The notes: generated by a model from the letters alone, not told the origin. Counted from the stretch's first letter, positions 44,772-53,377 are shown. The stretch: DNA of 64,000 bases from Phormidesmis priestleyi BC1401 (GCF_001650195.1 NZ_LXYR01000013.1:1-64000); one strand, 5' to 3'. Made by a program: numbers and translations.

Positions 44772-45122
44772 CTAGCGTAACCCAAATTCCACGGAGATTC
44801 TTCGAGGAGATGAAATGGTAACTGACTCACCTCCTCGAAGTCGTTCGAGAGTCTCTAAGAGTCGTTGATGAGTTTCTGGGAGTCGTTCATGAGTTTCTGT
44901 GAGTTGTTTCTGAGTCTCTAAGAGTCGTTGATGAGTTTCTGGGAGTCGTTCACGAGTCTCTGGAAGTTGTTCACGAGTCTCTGGGAGTTGTTCACGAGTC
45001 TTTAGAAGTCGTTGATGAGTCTCTGGAAGTCGTTGATGAGTCTTTTAGAGTCGTTCACGAATCTCTCGATCGAGCTTATTGATCTGCCGATGAACTACGC
45101 CAAAGGCAGTTGAGGCAATTCC
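44772..45122 (-). pseudogene. Heptad-repeat (coiled-coil) gene remnant
   Basis: The minus strand reads GIASTAFGVVHRQINKLDRE then IRERL, a TAA at 45045-45047, then repeated seven-residue units of the form ETHQRLP, ETREQLP and ETHERLP, ending ETLERLRGGESV and a TAG at 44772-44774. Leu recurs at every seventh position, giving a regular amphipathic coiled coil of at least 75 residues. The frame has no start codon because its 5' end stops exactly at the MITE edge (45123). The internal TAA seems to be a point or slippage change within the repeats. It is probably a dead gene of an unidentified coiled-coil protein. Confidence 0.5.
44838..45068. repeat. Eleven tandem copies of a 21-bp unit
   Basis: The unit is GAGTCGTTGATGAGTCTCTGG with variants at the TTGAT/TTCAC/TTCAT position and in the last bases. 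It is contiguous from 44838 to 45068, with no spacers. The 21-bp period equals seven codons and matches the heptad repeat read on the minus strand. Copies differ by several substitutions, so the array is not recent. Confidence 0.85.
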
Positions 45123-45289
45123 GGCATTGCTGAATCGATCTATGGAGCACAGATTCTACCCTCACCCTAGCCCTCTCCCTAATGGAGAGGGGACAGGAAT
45201 TCTGGCTCCCTTCTCCCTAGGGAGAAGGGTTGGCGAGGGCTTGCCCCACTTCGTGAGGAGGGCATTTCATATCTGCATTCAGCAACGCC
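45123..45289. mobile_element. MITE with GGCATTGCTGAATC ends and GAGAGGG core
   Basis: The left end is GGCATTGCTGAATCG and the right end, reverse-complemented, GGCGTTGCTGAAT. The core includes CCCTCACCCTAGCCCTCTCC, CTAATGGAGAGGGG and CTTCTCCCTAGGGAGAAGGG. It truncates the 5' end of the heptad-repeat gene. Confidence 0.7.
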
Positions 45290-45324
45290 GCGATTCCTAC
45301 CTAGATTCGGCGATGCTGGAATCC

Positions 45325-46791
45325 TCAGGCGCGTTTGATGACTTGCAGCGTTTCTAAAGTGGAGTCTGCACAGCCGCTAATCATGCCACCAGCCGCGAGA
45401 ATTTGTTGCAGATTGGCGATCGCATCCTCTGTGATCTGCTCTCCGGGCAGCAAAACGGGGATTCCAGGAGGATAGGGGCAGACTAGCTCGGCGCTGATGC
45501 GATTGACAGTTTGAGCGATCGGAAGAGTTTCGCTAGGTGCGAAGAAAGCTTGACGAGGCGTGAGGAGCGACTGAGGCGTAAGACATTCAAATCGTCTGAA
45601 TTGCGGAATCGCTGGTCTGGGTTCTTTCGCGAGAATTGTGAAAGCTTGCACTAAGCGATCAATATCTGCTTGAGTGTTTCCTAAACTGGTGATGAAGGTC
45701 AAATGCTGCAAGGACGGTAACTCAGCCGTTACGCCTAGCGTTTGGTGCAGAATCTCATCTGCGGTGAAGCCGTCGATCCCTAGCTCAGAAACGGTGACGG
45801 TGAGACGGGTGCGATCGAATGCCCAACATCCAGGAGACTGCTCAGGGTTTAGCGTCGAGAGATTGGGGATTTGGTTGATGCGCGATCGTGCCTGATCCGC
45901 CAATCGCAGCGTCTGCTCCATCAGTGCCGCTCCTTGCGTTGCCATTTGCTGACGCGCCGCATCCAGCGATGCCAACAGCAGATAGCTTGGGCTTGTGGAT
46001 TGAACAAGCTGGAGCGCTTTGCTGACTCGATCGCGATCAATTCGGTGACCTTGGCAGTGCAGCATCGCGGCTTGAGTCATCGCAGACAGGGTTTTGTGAA
46101 TCGATTGCACCGTCAGATCAACCCCCGCCGACAGCGCAGAATCGGGCAAATCAGGGTGAAAGGCAAAATGGGCACCGTGCGCTTCATCGACCAGCAGAGG
46201 AATAGTGTGCTGATGGGCAAGGTCAGCGATCGCCCCCACATTTCCACAAACCCCGTAATAAGTTGGGTAGACCATCATTACCGCTTTGCTGTCTGGATGC
46301 TGCTTGAGAGCCTCCTCAACCGCTTCGGGAGTGACGCTATGTGCTATCTGTCGGTCAGCATCATACTCAGGAGTAACGAAGATTGGAACGGCACCCGACA
46401 AAATCAGCCCTGAAATCGCAGATTGATGCACGTTGCGCGGCAGAATGATTTTGTCTCCCGGTTCGCAGACTGCCAAAATTGAGGCGATGATTCCGCAGGT
46501 TGAGCCGTTGACCAAAAACCAAGTTTGATCAGCACCAAATGCTTCTGCTGCCAGATCTTGGGCTGCTTTGATCGCCGTTTGAGGAGCAAATAAATTATCG
46601 AGTTCGGGCAATTCTGGGAGATCCGATCGCCACACCTCTGCCCCAAACAAATCGGATAGAATCCCTGGTGTTCCTTGCCCTCGCTTGTGTCCAGGCGTAT
46701 AAAAAGCAGCATTTGGGCTTTGAGCGCAATTCTCTAAAACGTCAAGCAACGGAGTCGCCATTTGGGAAGATGAAATATCTAAAGGTGTCAT
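45325..46791 (-). CDS. Orn/Lys/Arg decarboxylase family PLP enzyme
   Basis: A 488-residue fold-type I PLP enzyme. The N-terminal motif YTPGHKRGQGTP is characteristic. The core contains TWFLVNGSTCGIIASILAVC, VHQSAISGLILSGAVPIFV, VYPTYYGVCGNVGAIADLAH and LLVDEAHGAHFAFHP. The PLP lysine is in QSIHKTLSAMTQAAMLH. The C-terminal domain has LVCPYPPGIPVLLPGEQI. Substrate choice among ornithine, lysine and arginine cannot be set from sequence; cyanobacteria use arginine decarboxylases for polyamines, often of the other (SpeA) type. Alternative start: ATG 46761 region. It is divergent from the Pro-rich ORF. Confidence 0.9.
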   Translation of the reverse strand: MTPLDISSSQMATPLLDVLENCAQSPNAAFYTPGHKRGQGTPGILSDLFGAEVWRSDLPELPELDNLFAPQTAIKAAQDLAAEAFGADQTWFLVNGSTCGIIASILAVCEPGDKIILPRNVHQSAISGLILSGAVPIFVTPEYDADRQIAHSVTPEAVEEALKQHPDSKAVMMVYPTYYGVCGNVGAIADLAHQHTIPLLVDEAHGAHFAFHPDLPDSALSAGVDLTVQSIHKTLSAMTQAAMLHCQGHRIDRDRVSKALQLVQSTSPSYLLLASLDAARQQMATQGAALMEQTLRLADQARSRINQIPNLSTLNPEQSPGCWAFDRTRLTVTVSELGIDGFTADEILHQTLGVTAELPSLQHLTFITSLGNTQADIDRLVQAFTILAKEPRPAIPQFRRFECLTPQSLLTPRQAFFAPSETLPIAQTVNRISAELVCPYPPGIPVLLPGEQITEDAIANLQQILAAGGMISGCADSTLETLQVIKRA

Positions 46792-46829
46792 CTACGTTGG
46801 GAAGGTCAAATTATTCGTTAGGATATTCT

Positions 46830-46982
46830 ATGGTCTACCCCACTCCCGAACCTCCGTTTCCTCAACCTGTGCCGAATCCCGTTCCCGAACCAATTCCTAG
46901 TCCCGTTCCTGAACCGATTCCTAGCCCTGTGCCCGAACCTGTTCCTGCACCGATTTCTCAGACCATCCCAGGACCCGTATAA
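46830..46982 (+). CDS. Proline-rich 50-residue miniprotein
   Basis: A 50-codon frame with AGGA six bases before its ATG. The product [20 protein letters not shown] continues with PVPEPIPS-type octapeptide repeats, encoded by 24-bp degenerate DNA repeats, and ends QTIPGPV. Pro, Glu and Pro-Val pairs dominate, so it is likely extended and unfolded. It lies in the 221-bp gap between the divergent decarboxylase and ychF genes, 30 bp before ychF. Whether it is expressed is unknown. Confidence 0.5.
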   Translation: MVYPTPEPPFPQPVPNPVPEPIPSPVPEPIPSPVPEPVPAPISQTIPGPV

Positions 46983-47012
46983 CCGTTTTCTCGCTTACCT
47001 TCATAACTCAAT

Positions 47013-48104
47013 ATGCTAACAGCCGGGATTGTTGGACTTCCCAACGTTGGAAAATCGACTTTATTTAATGCGCTTGTTGCTAATGCCAAGGCAACTGCCG
47101 CCAACTTTCCCTTTTGCACGATCGAGCCAAATGTCGGCATCGTCTCAGTGCCCGATGAGCGTCTCAAGGCGTTAGCCACGATTTCTAGCTCGATCGATAT
47201 TTTGCCTGCCCGCGTAGAGTTTGTCGATATTGCTGGCTTGGTCAAAGGTGCCAGCAAAGGTGAAGGGTTGGGCAACCAATTCTTAGCCAACATTCGCGAA
47301 GTGGATGCGATCGTCCATGTCGTGCGCTGTTTTGAAGATGACGATATCATTCACGTCTCTGGGGCGGTCGATCCCGTCAGCGACATTGAGGTGATTAACT
47401 TAGAACTGATCCTTGCAGATTTGGGACAGATTGAAAAACGCGTCGATCGTGCCCGCAAACAGTCTCGCACCAGCAAAGAAGCGCAAGTCGAAGTGACTGC
47501 TCTAGAAAAACTCATCCCGGTGCTAAACGCGGGTCAGCCTGCTCGTCAAGTCACGCTCACCGAAGAAGAAGAACTCTTGCTCAAACCGTTAGGGCTGCTC
47601 ACCCGCAAGCCGATTATCTTTGCCGCTAACGTAGCAGAAGATGACTTGGCAACTGGAAACGCCTTTGTCGAACAAGTGCGAAACCTGGCAGAGCAGGAAA
47701 AAGCTCAAGTCGTGGTCGTCTCAGCCCAAGTCGAAGCCGAATTAGTCGAGCTGAGTGAGGACGATCGGTTAGATTTTCTTGCCTCTCTCGGCGTTGAAGA
47801 AGGCGGCTTAAAATCTCTGATTCGCGCTACCTATGAGCTTTTGGGGCTGCGAACCTACTTCACGACTGGACCGAAAGAAACCCGTGCCTGGACAATCCAC
47901 GCTGGAATGACGGCTCCTCAAGCGGCAGGGGTCATCCATACTGATTTTGAGCGGGGGTTCATTCGCGCTGAGACTGTGGCTTATAAAGATCTAACCACCA
48001 CTGGATCGATGGGCGCTGCCAAGGAGAAAGGCTTAGTTCGCAGTGAAGGAAAGGAATATGTCGTTCAGGAAGGCGATGTAATGCTGTTCCGATTCAACGT
48101 TTAG
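47013..48104 (+). CDS. ychF: YchF GTPase-family ATPase
   Basis: A 363-residue Obg-related P-loop protein that binds ATP rather than GTP and associates with ribosomes. G1 is [17 protein letters not shown], the switch II region is [18 protein letters not shown], and the specificity motif is FAANVAED (NxxE in place of NKxD), as in all YchF. A coiled-coil insertion (about 125-195) and the C-terminal TGS domain ([20 protein letters not shown], ending VMLFRFNV) are complete. In E. coli it modulates oxidative-stress response. Confidence 0.95.
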   Translation: MLTAGIVGLPNVGKSTLFNALVANAKATAANFPFCTIEPNVGIVSVPDERLKALATISSSIDILPARVEFVDIAGLVKGASKGEGLGNQFLANIREVDAIVHVVRCFEDDDIIHVSGAVDPVSDIEVINLELILADLGQIEKRVDRARKQSRTSKEAQVEVTALEKLIPVLNAGQPARQVTLTEEEELLLKPLGLLTRKPIIFAANVAEDDLATGNAFVEQVRNLAEQEKAQVVVVSAQVEAELVELSEDDRLDFLASLGVEEGGLKSLIRATYELLGLRTYFTTGPKETRAWTIHAGMTAPQAAGVIHTDFERGFIRAETVAYKDLTTTGSMGAAKEKGLVRSEGKEYVVQEGDVMLFRFNV

Positions 48105-48118
48105 TTTATAAAACGCAA

Positions 48119-48144
48119 AGGGACGCTCTAATGAGAACGTCCCT
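48119..48144. repeat. AGGGACG/CGTCCCT hairpin after ychF
   Basis: A 7-bp stem with a 12-base loop lies 14 bp after the ychF stop and lacks a T run. It resembles the dispersed GACGTT hairpins (GAGAACGTCCCTACA) and may be their relic or a transcript stabiliser. Confidence 0.45.
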
Positions 48145-48180
48145 ACAAATCGTTGTTGAATATTTAACTCGACAATCTGC

Positions 48181-48378
48181 TTAAACTGGTGATGGCAGAT
48201 ATTGAGATGATCGCCCTAAGAACTTCCAAAAGCCCATTGCGATCGTCTGATTAAAGTCTAAATCTCGAACATCAGGTTGATGATGAGCAAACGCTTCCAG
48301 ACTCTCATACACCAAGCTTGCCACTACGATAGCTGTCTCAGACGCTTGCAGCGTTGGGTGAAAGTTGGCTCTACAGGG
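48181..48378 (-). pseudogene. 3' fragment of an unidentified gene
   Basis: An open frame of 66 codons without an ATG reads PCRANFHPTLQASETAIVVA, then SLVYESLEAFAHHQPD, VRDLDFNQTIAMGFWKFLGR and SSQYLPSPV, ending TAA at 48181-48183. It is flanked by stops on both sides (TGA at 48379-48381). The balanced amino-acid composition and an alternating helix pattern make it look coding, not random. The 5' part is missing. I do not recognise the family. It may also be a small gene using a GTG start within the frame. Confidence 0.35.
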
Positions 48379-48481
48379 TCATCTGAGATTATCACTAAGC
48401 ATAGCTAGCGCACTGCAAGCCTCTCAATACTGTAGTGTGAGAAAAGCTTTTGTGACTGACCCCAGCCAAGGCTTATAGCCC

Positions 48482-48841
48482 CTAAACCGAATCTGGGACG
48501 GTCGGCGTTTGACGAACCATATTTGCGGCTTCGGCGGCGATCGTCGTTCTGACACGAGCCTGACCAATCTCTGCATCTGCCAAGCTGGTCTGGCTTAAGT
48601 CAGCGTTAAGCAAATTTGCTTTGGTCAGATTGGTTTGGGTTAAGACCGCTCCTGTCAAAATCGCGTCGCTCAAGTTGGCATGGCTTAAATTAGTTCTGGT
48701 CAGATTTGCCTTTGTTAAGTTAGCACCGCTGAGATTAACGCCGCTGAGATTGATGTTTCTCAGATTAGCTGCCATCAGATTAAGATTTCTAAAGTCTCTC
48801 TGCCCTGCCGCATATCGGCTCAAGAACTCTTTCGTATTCAT
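48482..48841 (-). CDS. Pentapeptide repeat protein
   Basis: A 119-residue protein. After MNTKEFLSRYAAGQRDFRNL there are about 13 tandem A(N/D)LXX pentapeptides (ANLRNINLSGVNLSGANLTK and on to LNADLSQTSLADAEIGQ) forming a right-handed quadrilateral beta-helix of roughly three turns. The C-terminus after residue 100 is non-repetitive. Such small beta-helices are abundant in cyanobacteria, with unknown targets; some mimic DNA. It is co-oriented with the RRM gene upstream, from which a terminator separates it. Confidence 0.88.
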   Translation of the reverse strand: MNTKEFLSRYAAGQRDFRNLNLMAANLRNINLSGVNLSGANLTKANLTRTNLSHANLSDAILTGAVLTQTNLTKANLLNADLSQTSLADAEIGQARVRTTIAAEAANMVRQTPTVPDSV

Positions 48842-48879
48842 GTTTTTTGAGGAATGTAGGACGGCAGATTTTGATGTTC

Positions 48880-48911
48880 TAACAAAAAGGGCAGACTATC
48901 TCGTCTGCCCT
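48880..48911 (-). terminator. Terminator of the RNA-binding protein gene
   Basis: GGGCAGAC and GTCTGCCC form an 8-bp stem with a 6-base loop. On the minus strand TTTTTGTT follows. It lies 31 bp past the RRM gene stop. Confidence 0.85.
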
Positions 48912-48941
48912 CAAGAGTTAAGAGCGAACGGCTCTTGTCAA

Positions 48942-49259
48942 TTAATAACGGCGTGAACCGCGATTTTGATTTGACCAACCGCCGCCGCCGCCACCGCCAC
49001 CTGACGAACCTCTTTCTTCACGGGGCTTTGCTTTATTGACTTTGAGGTCACGACCCATCCATTCAGCACCGTCTAATGCTTCGATCGCAGCGGTTTCTTC
49101 TGCATCGGTTCCCATTTCGACAAAGGCAAATCCGCGTAACCGACCTGTTTCCCGATCTGTTGGCAACTGAACGCGCTTAACGCTGCCATACTCTGCAAAT
49201 GTCTGTGTTAAGTCATCCTGAGTGACTTCATAAGACAGGTTGCCTACGTAAATCGACAT
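48942..49259 (-). CDS. RRM RNA-binding protein with Gly-rich tail (Rbp type)
   Basis: A 105-residue protein. Residues 1-80 form one RRM with RNP2 ([11 protein letters not shown]) and RNP1 (RGFAFVEM). The tail [20 protein letters not shown] is Gly-rich, like the cold-inducible cyanobacterial Rbp proteins (RbpA1 type), which are thought to act in RNA folding and in mRNA localisation to thylakoids. It has a 245-bp upstream gap that could hold a long cold-regulated leader, with A+T-rich sequence and no obvious hairpin. Confidence 0.93.
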   Translation of the reverse strand: MSIYVGNLSYEVTQDDLTQTFAEYGSVKRVQLPTDRETGRLRGFAFVEMGTDAEETAAIEALDGAEWMGRDLKVNKAKPREERGSSGGGGGGGGWSNQNRGSRRY

Positions 49260-49504
49260 AAAATATCTCCAGAATCAGAAGTTGTAGCGAGTTAGATTCG
49301 GAGAAACGCTTGTGAGAACGAATTACACAGCCGAAAATAATCTTTGCTGAACTAAGCCTAACACACGACTCAGATACGCTCTCGTCAATAGAACGTTCTG
49401 TAACATTTGAATGAGTCTAAATTTTCGCTTGATCGTACATTAAAAAGTGGCTCATAATCAGACGTTCTGCTAATCACAAACCACTTTCAAATTGACTGTT
49501 CAGG

Positions 49505-49795
49505 TTACCTAACTGACGTTGCATTCACATCCACCGTCTCAGCCGATGCCACCGTTGTATCTGCCGCTACATTTTTGTTTTTCTGAGCTTTGACTCGATC
49601 GAGCAACATTCCAGATAATTCGGCAACCAGCAGGGTGACAACGATGCCATCATCAATCTGTCCGATCAGAGGAATGAAGTCGGGTAACAGGTCGATCGGG
49701 CTGATCAGATAAAGCAGCGTGCCGACAATAATGACCCAGCGATATTTTGAGTTGCGGATGAGGTTGCGATACCAGTCGTAAAATGGAACTTTCAT
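49505..49795 (-). CDS. YkvA (DUF1232) membrane protein
   Basis: About 96 residues from ATG 49795 (MKVPFYDWYRNLIRNSKYRW), which has AAGGA nine bases upstream; the frame extends to 49867. The DUF1232 signature YLISPIDLLPDFIPLIGQID with a hydrophobic helix WVIIVGTLLYLISPID lies at residues 20-50, followed by VVTLLVAELSGMLLDR. The tail is Thr/Ala-rich. Function unknown; members may act in membrane stress. It is divergent from the transporter gene. Confidence 0.85.
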   Translation of the reverse strand: MKVPFYDWYRNLIRNSKYRWVIIVGTLLYLISPIDLLPDFIPLIGQIDDGIVVTLLVAELSGMLLDRVKAQKNKNVAADTTVASAETVDVNATSVR

Positions 49796-49905
49796 AGGTG
49801 TTTCCTTAGCCTTCAGGTTTAATTGTGTTTGATTATGCCCTAGATGTCTGGTGTGGAAAACTATCAAGAGAAGTGAGGCAGACCGTATGGAGAGAAGGCT
49901 AAGGG

Positions 49906-51093
49906 ATGATTTTCTTAAAGTATGTGACGATCGCTCTCACTTATTTTGGGTTGGCGTTGGGCTATCTGCCAGGGTTGCGGATGAATCGAGCCACGATTGC
50001 TCTGGTCGGTTCTGCCTTTGTGATTGCTTTGGGGGTTTTGAGTCTTAAAGATGCTTGGGATGCGATCGATCCCACAACGATCGTGTTTCTATTCAGCATG
50101 ATGATTGTCAACGCAAGTCTTTCTTATTCGGGATTTTTTCGAGTTGCGTTGATGGGGCTGTTGAGCGTTACGCAGAGTCCGTTTGGGTTACTGGTGATGT
50201 TGACGTTTGGCAGTGGAATTCTGTCGGCGATTTTTTTGAATGACACGATCGCCCTGATCTTGACACCTCTGATCCTCAACTTGTCAAAGACTCTCCGCCT
50301 CAATCCGATCCCCTATTTGCTGGCAATGGCGGGCGCGACCAATATCGGGTCGGTCGCCACGTTGAGCGGCAATCCACAAAATATTCTCATTGGGTCATTT
50401 TCAGGAATTGGGTATCTGGAATTTGCTAGGGTATTGGCTCCGATCGCGCTGATCGGTTTGATGATTCAAATCGCGTTGTTGTGGGTGTTGTATCCAGCCG
50501 TGAGATCAACACTTCCTCAAGAGCGATTTACTTTACCGGACAATCGAATTTATAGACCGTTGTTTGTGAAGACGATCGTGATCACGACAGGATTGCTGAT
50601 TGCGTTTGTAGTCGGATTACCCCTCGCTGAATCGGCTCTTATGGCAGCAAGTCTGCTGCTGATTACTCGACGCATTAAACCCAATCGTCTCTTGCGAGAA
50701 GTCGATTGGAACTTGCTGCTGATGTTTTCAGGGTTGTTTATTCTCACGAAAGCCACGCAGCAGTTAAACTTGTTGGAGCCGTTTACAAGAGCGATCGGGT
50801 CTTCTGCGGGTCTTCTCAGCGTCACGGCAATTCTTTCTAACCTCGTTTCAAACGTCCCTGCGGTGCTGCTGCTTCAGCCTTTGATTGCTCACGACGACAC
50901 TCAATCCTGGCTGCTCTTATCTGCCGGATCGACCCTTGCCGGAAATCTAACCATTTTTGGATCAGTTGCTAATCTGATCACCGTTGAAGCTGCCGCTAAA
51001 CTGGGATACCGATTATCGTTCTTTGAACATTTGCGCTTTGGCTTGCCTGTGACAGGGATGACCTTAGCGATCGCTTATTTCTGGCTTGGCTAA
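49906..51093 (+). CDS. SLC13/ArsB/NhaD-type anion transporter
   Basis: A 395-residue permease with about eleven helices. Two repeats have the conserved Asn-Asp turns: SGILSAIFLNDTIALILTPL and LSNLVSNVPAVLLLQPL. The motif MAGATNIGSVATLSGNPQNI is typical of DASS/ArsB permeases, with SNA-like residues for substrate and cation. Substrates could be dicarboxylate, arsenite or another anion; no ars or sulfate genes are near, so specificity is open. It overlaps nothing. Confidence 0.82.
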   Translation: MIFLKYVTIALTYFGLALGYLPGLRMNRATIALVGSAFVIALGVLSLKDAWDAIDPTTIVFLFSMMIVNASLSYSGFFRVALMGLLSVTQSPFGLLVMLTFGSGILSAIFLNDTIALILTPLILNLSKTLRLNPIPYLLAMAGATNIGSVATLSGNPQNILIGSFSGIGYLEFARVLAPIALIGLMIQIALLWVLYPAVRSTLPQERFTLPDNRIYRPLFVKTIVITTGLLIAFVVGLPLAESALMAASLLLITRRIKPNRLLREVDWNLLLMFSGLFILTKATQQLNLLEPFTRAIGSSAGLLSVTAILSNLVSNVPAVLLLQPLIAHDDTQSWLLLSAGSTLAGNLTIFGSVANLITVEAAAKLGYRLSFFEHLRFGLPVTGMTLAIAYFWLG

Positions 51094-51189
51094 AAACTCA
51101 GCGACTCTGAAATCTTTGATTCAATTCGGTATCCTAAAGAAAGTGTAAGTTTATGAAACTTAATACCTACAATCTTCCCTGACCAATTT

Positions 51190-52059
51190 ATGAAATGCAT
51201 CATCGATCGCCGTGCTCAATTCTCGGCTAGTCATCGCTATTGGCTGCCCCAACTGAGCGAAGCCGAAAACGTTGAGCGGTTTGGTGCCTGCGCTCGCCCG
51301 ATGGGGCACGGACACAACTATGTTCTCTATGTCTCGATGTTGGGTGACTTAGACGAATATGGCATGGTGCTTAACTTGTCGGATGTCAAGCACGTCATCA
51401 AAAAAGAAGTCACTAGCCAGCTTGATTTTTCGTTTCTCAACGAGGCGTGGGCAGACTTTCAGCAGGCTCTTCCCACGACCGAGAATATCGCACGGGTGAT
51501 TTGGCAACGCCTCGAATCTCATCTGCCGATCGTCAACATTCGCCTCTATGAACACCCCGAACTCTGGGCTGATTACCAAGGAAATTCTATGGAAGCTTTT
51601 CTCACCGTCAGTACACATTTCAGCGCGGCTCATCGTCTGGCTCGCCCTGACCTCAGCTTTGAGAAGAACTGCGAGATTTATGGCAAGTGTGCCCGTCCGA
51701 ATGGTCATGGTCACAACTATCATCTAGAAGTGACGATTAAAGGTGAAATCGATCCCCAAACGGGAATGTTAGCGGATTTAGTAGCATTTGAGACAGCGAT
51801 AGAGGATCGTGTCGTTGAACCATTCGATCACACTTTTTTGAACAAAGATATTCCCTATTTTGAAAAAGTCGTGCCCACGGCTGAAAACATTGCGGTTCAC
51901 ATCCGAGATCTGCTGGAAAATCCCATTCGTGACATTGGCGCACAGCTTTATAAAGTCAAACTGATCGAAAGTCCCAACAATTCCTGTGAGGTTTACGGGG
52001 CGGGTGTGTCAGATGCGATCGCGATGATGATGCGCGAACCGAAAATGGCGATCGTTTAA
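51190..52059 (+). CDS. Tandem PTPS/QueD-like protein (two fused domains)
   Basis: A 289-residue protein made of two complete 6-pyruvoyl-tetrahydropterin synthase/QueD domains. Domain 1 (1-135) has AQFSASHRYW, CARPMGHGHNY and the LNEAWADFQQALPTTENIAR block. Domain 2 (136-289) has THFSAAHRL, CARPNGHGHNYHLEVTI, FDHTFLNKDIPYFEKVVPTA and the Glu end LIESPNNSCEVY. In both, the zinc histidines and the Cys of the CxxxHGH motif are kept, so both sites could be active. The QueD reaction makes 6-carboxytetrahydropterin for queuosine; PTPS serves pterin synthesis. FolE (32792) could supply its substrate. Most QueD proteins have one domain. Confidence 0.85.
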   Translation: MKCIIDRRAQFSASHRYWLPQLSEAENVERFGACARPMGHGHNYVLYVSMLGDLDEYGMVLNLSDVKHVIKKEVTSQLDFSFLNEAWADFQQALPTTENIARVIWQRLESHLPIVNIRLYEHPELWADYQGNSMEAFLTVSTHFSAAHRLARPDLSFEKNCEIYGKCARPNGHGHNYHLEVTIKGEIDPQTGMLADLVAFETAIEDRVVEPFDHTFLNKDIPYFEKVVPTAENIAVHIRDLLENPIRDIGAQLYKVKLIESPNNSCEVYGAGVSDAIAMMMREPKMAIV

Positions 52060-52081
52060 AATCATCAAAAATTATGTGGCG

Positions 52082-52225
52082 CGACGTGCAAAGACTGCCC
52101 TCATCCCAACCCTTCTCCCCAGGGAGAAGGGCTTTCGGACAGTTCCCGGTGGAGAAGGGCTTTGGGAAAGTTCCGGTTCCCTCTCCCGCAGGAGAGGGCT
52201 AGGGTGAGGGCAGTCTTTGCCGACG
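52082..52225. mobile_element. MITE with GCAAAGACTGCCCTCA ends and GAGAGGG core
   Basis: The left end is CGACGTGCAAAGACTGCCCT and the right end, reverse-complemented, CGTCGGCAAAGACTGCCCTC. It contains two direct GGAGAAGGGCTTT units and the hairpin CCCTCTCCCGCAGGAGAGGG. It lies 20 bp after the PTPS gene. Confidence 0.7.
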
Positions 52226-52277
52226 TTTTAGGAAAGTCGCGCACTGGTTGTGCACGGCGGATATTTTATCTGCCCTG

Positions 52278-53195
52278 TTATTTCGCTTGAGCGACGATCG
52301 TGCGGTGACGTGGAGTGTTACCCACTAGAGTCGGCTGAGTGAACCCTGCTTGAACGATCGCCCCTTCTAAATCGAACGAAAAGTAATCATCCATATACGG
52401 CTCAGTGCTTTTGAGCAGCGTCAAAATGTAGGGCGGCATCTTGGCATAAATTTCGGATTTAGGATTCATATCCATGATTGCCAGATGTCCGCCGGGACGC
52501 AGTAATCGCTTTGCCTCCTGCAAAATCTCGATCGCTGCCCCTCTCGGCAACTCGTGAAACATCAAACACGCCGACACTAAATCAAATGAGGCAGACGGCA
52601 AACCTGTCGATTCAGCAGCGGCGTGAACCCAAGTCGGCGAGTTTTGGTCTGAGTGTTGGGTTTGGTAGTCGGCAACCGCCAAAAAATAGGGCGACAAATC
52701 GGCTCCGGTAATCTTGGCGTTGGGAAACGTCTTTTGTAGCGCAAAGGTGCTCATGCCAACGCTACAGCCCAAGTCCACAATATCATCCGGGGCTGTAAGC
52801 AGTTGAGCTTTCAACACGTCATGATAGCTTTGTCGGAGTCGAGAATCGCCTGCTGCTCCCGCATCTTTCCAAATTCGGGCATGAACGGCGTGAGCGGCAA
52901 CTTCGACTTCAGCAGCAGGCTCCCAGCCGAGATTTCCTTCGTTGTAGGCGTGGAAGGGACGCAGATAATAATCGGGATAGACTAAATCAGGATTGTTGAC
53001 CCGATTAAATTCGATCGTCCAATCTCGCGATCGCAGCTTTTCTGCATCCTGAAGCCAGTTCACGCCGATCGATTCTGCCCGCTTAATCATCATTTGACGC
53101 GCTTGATATTTCGCCAAATTAAAGAGCGGTTTAATGGCGAGAATGCCATTCACAACGCGAGAGGCGAGACGAGGAGTGGTTTCAACAGCAGTCAT
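52278..53195 (-). CDS. Class I SAM-dependent methyltransferase
   Basis: A 305-residue methyltransferase. An N-terminal ~130-residue helical part (MIKRAESIGVNWLQDAEKLR, YYLRPFHAYNEGNLGWEP) precedes the SAM fold: VDLGCSVGMSTFALQKTFPN, ITGADLSPYFLAVAD, FDLVSACLMFHELPRGAA and LLRPGGHLAIMDMNPKSEIY. Layout and N-terminus fit cyanobacterial Coq5/UbiE-like methyltransferases of unknown substrate. It is divergent from lexA, sharing the LexA-box region (53196-53403). Regulation by LexA is therefore possible. Confidence 0.82.
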   Translation of the reverse strand: MTAVETTPRLASRVVNGILAIKPLFNLAKYQARQMMIKRAESIGVNWLQDAEKLRSRDWTIEFNRVNNPDLVYPDYYLRPFHAYNEGNLGWEPAAEVEVAAHAVHARIWKDAGAAGDSRLRQSYHDVLKAQLLTAPDDIVDLGCSVGMSTFALQKTFPNAKITGADLSPYFLAVADYQTQHSDQNSPTWVHAAAESTGLPSASFDLVSACLMFHELPRGAAIEILQEAKRLLRPGGHLAIMDMNPKSEIYAKMPPYILTLLKSTEPYMDDYFSFDLEGAIVQAGFTQPTLVGNTPRHRTIVAQAK

Positions 53196-53305
53196 AAGTC
53201 ACCGATCTAGAACAGCGTTTTATCAACACACTTATTATTGCAAACGAACTGCACTGAGAACGATCGCAATCTTTTTTTGAGCACAAGACAAATGTTAGAA
53301 TTAAT

Positions 53306-53319
53306 GATACAAGTGTTCT
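53306..53319. promoter_or_regulatory. LexA box 1
   Basis: GATACAAGTGTTCT matches the cyanobacterial LexA box RGTACNNNDGTWCB, as I recall it, at all but one fixed position (A for G at position 2). It lies about 85 bp upstream of the lexA start. Confidence 0.6.
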
Positions 53320-53363
53320 TGAAAATATTTTGCTTAAATCACTGGACGATTGTACTAATACGT

Positions 53364-53377
53364 GATACAAATGTTCT
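53364..53377. promoter_or_regulatory. LexA box 2
   Basis: GATACAAATGTTCT, the same one-mismatch match as box 1, lies 27 bp before the lexA ATG. The two boxes are 58 bp apart and differ at one spacer base, consistent with lexA autoregulation. Confidence 0.65.

Noticed and set aside
44838-45068. CRISPR-like array
   Set aside because: Units are contiguous 21-bp tandem copies without spacers, and translate as heptads on the minus strand.
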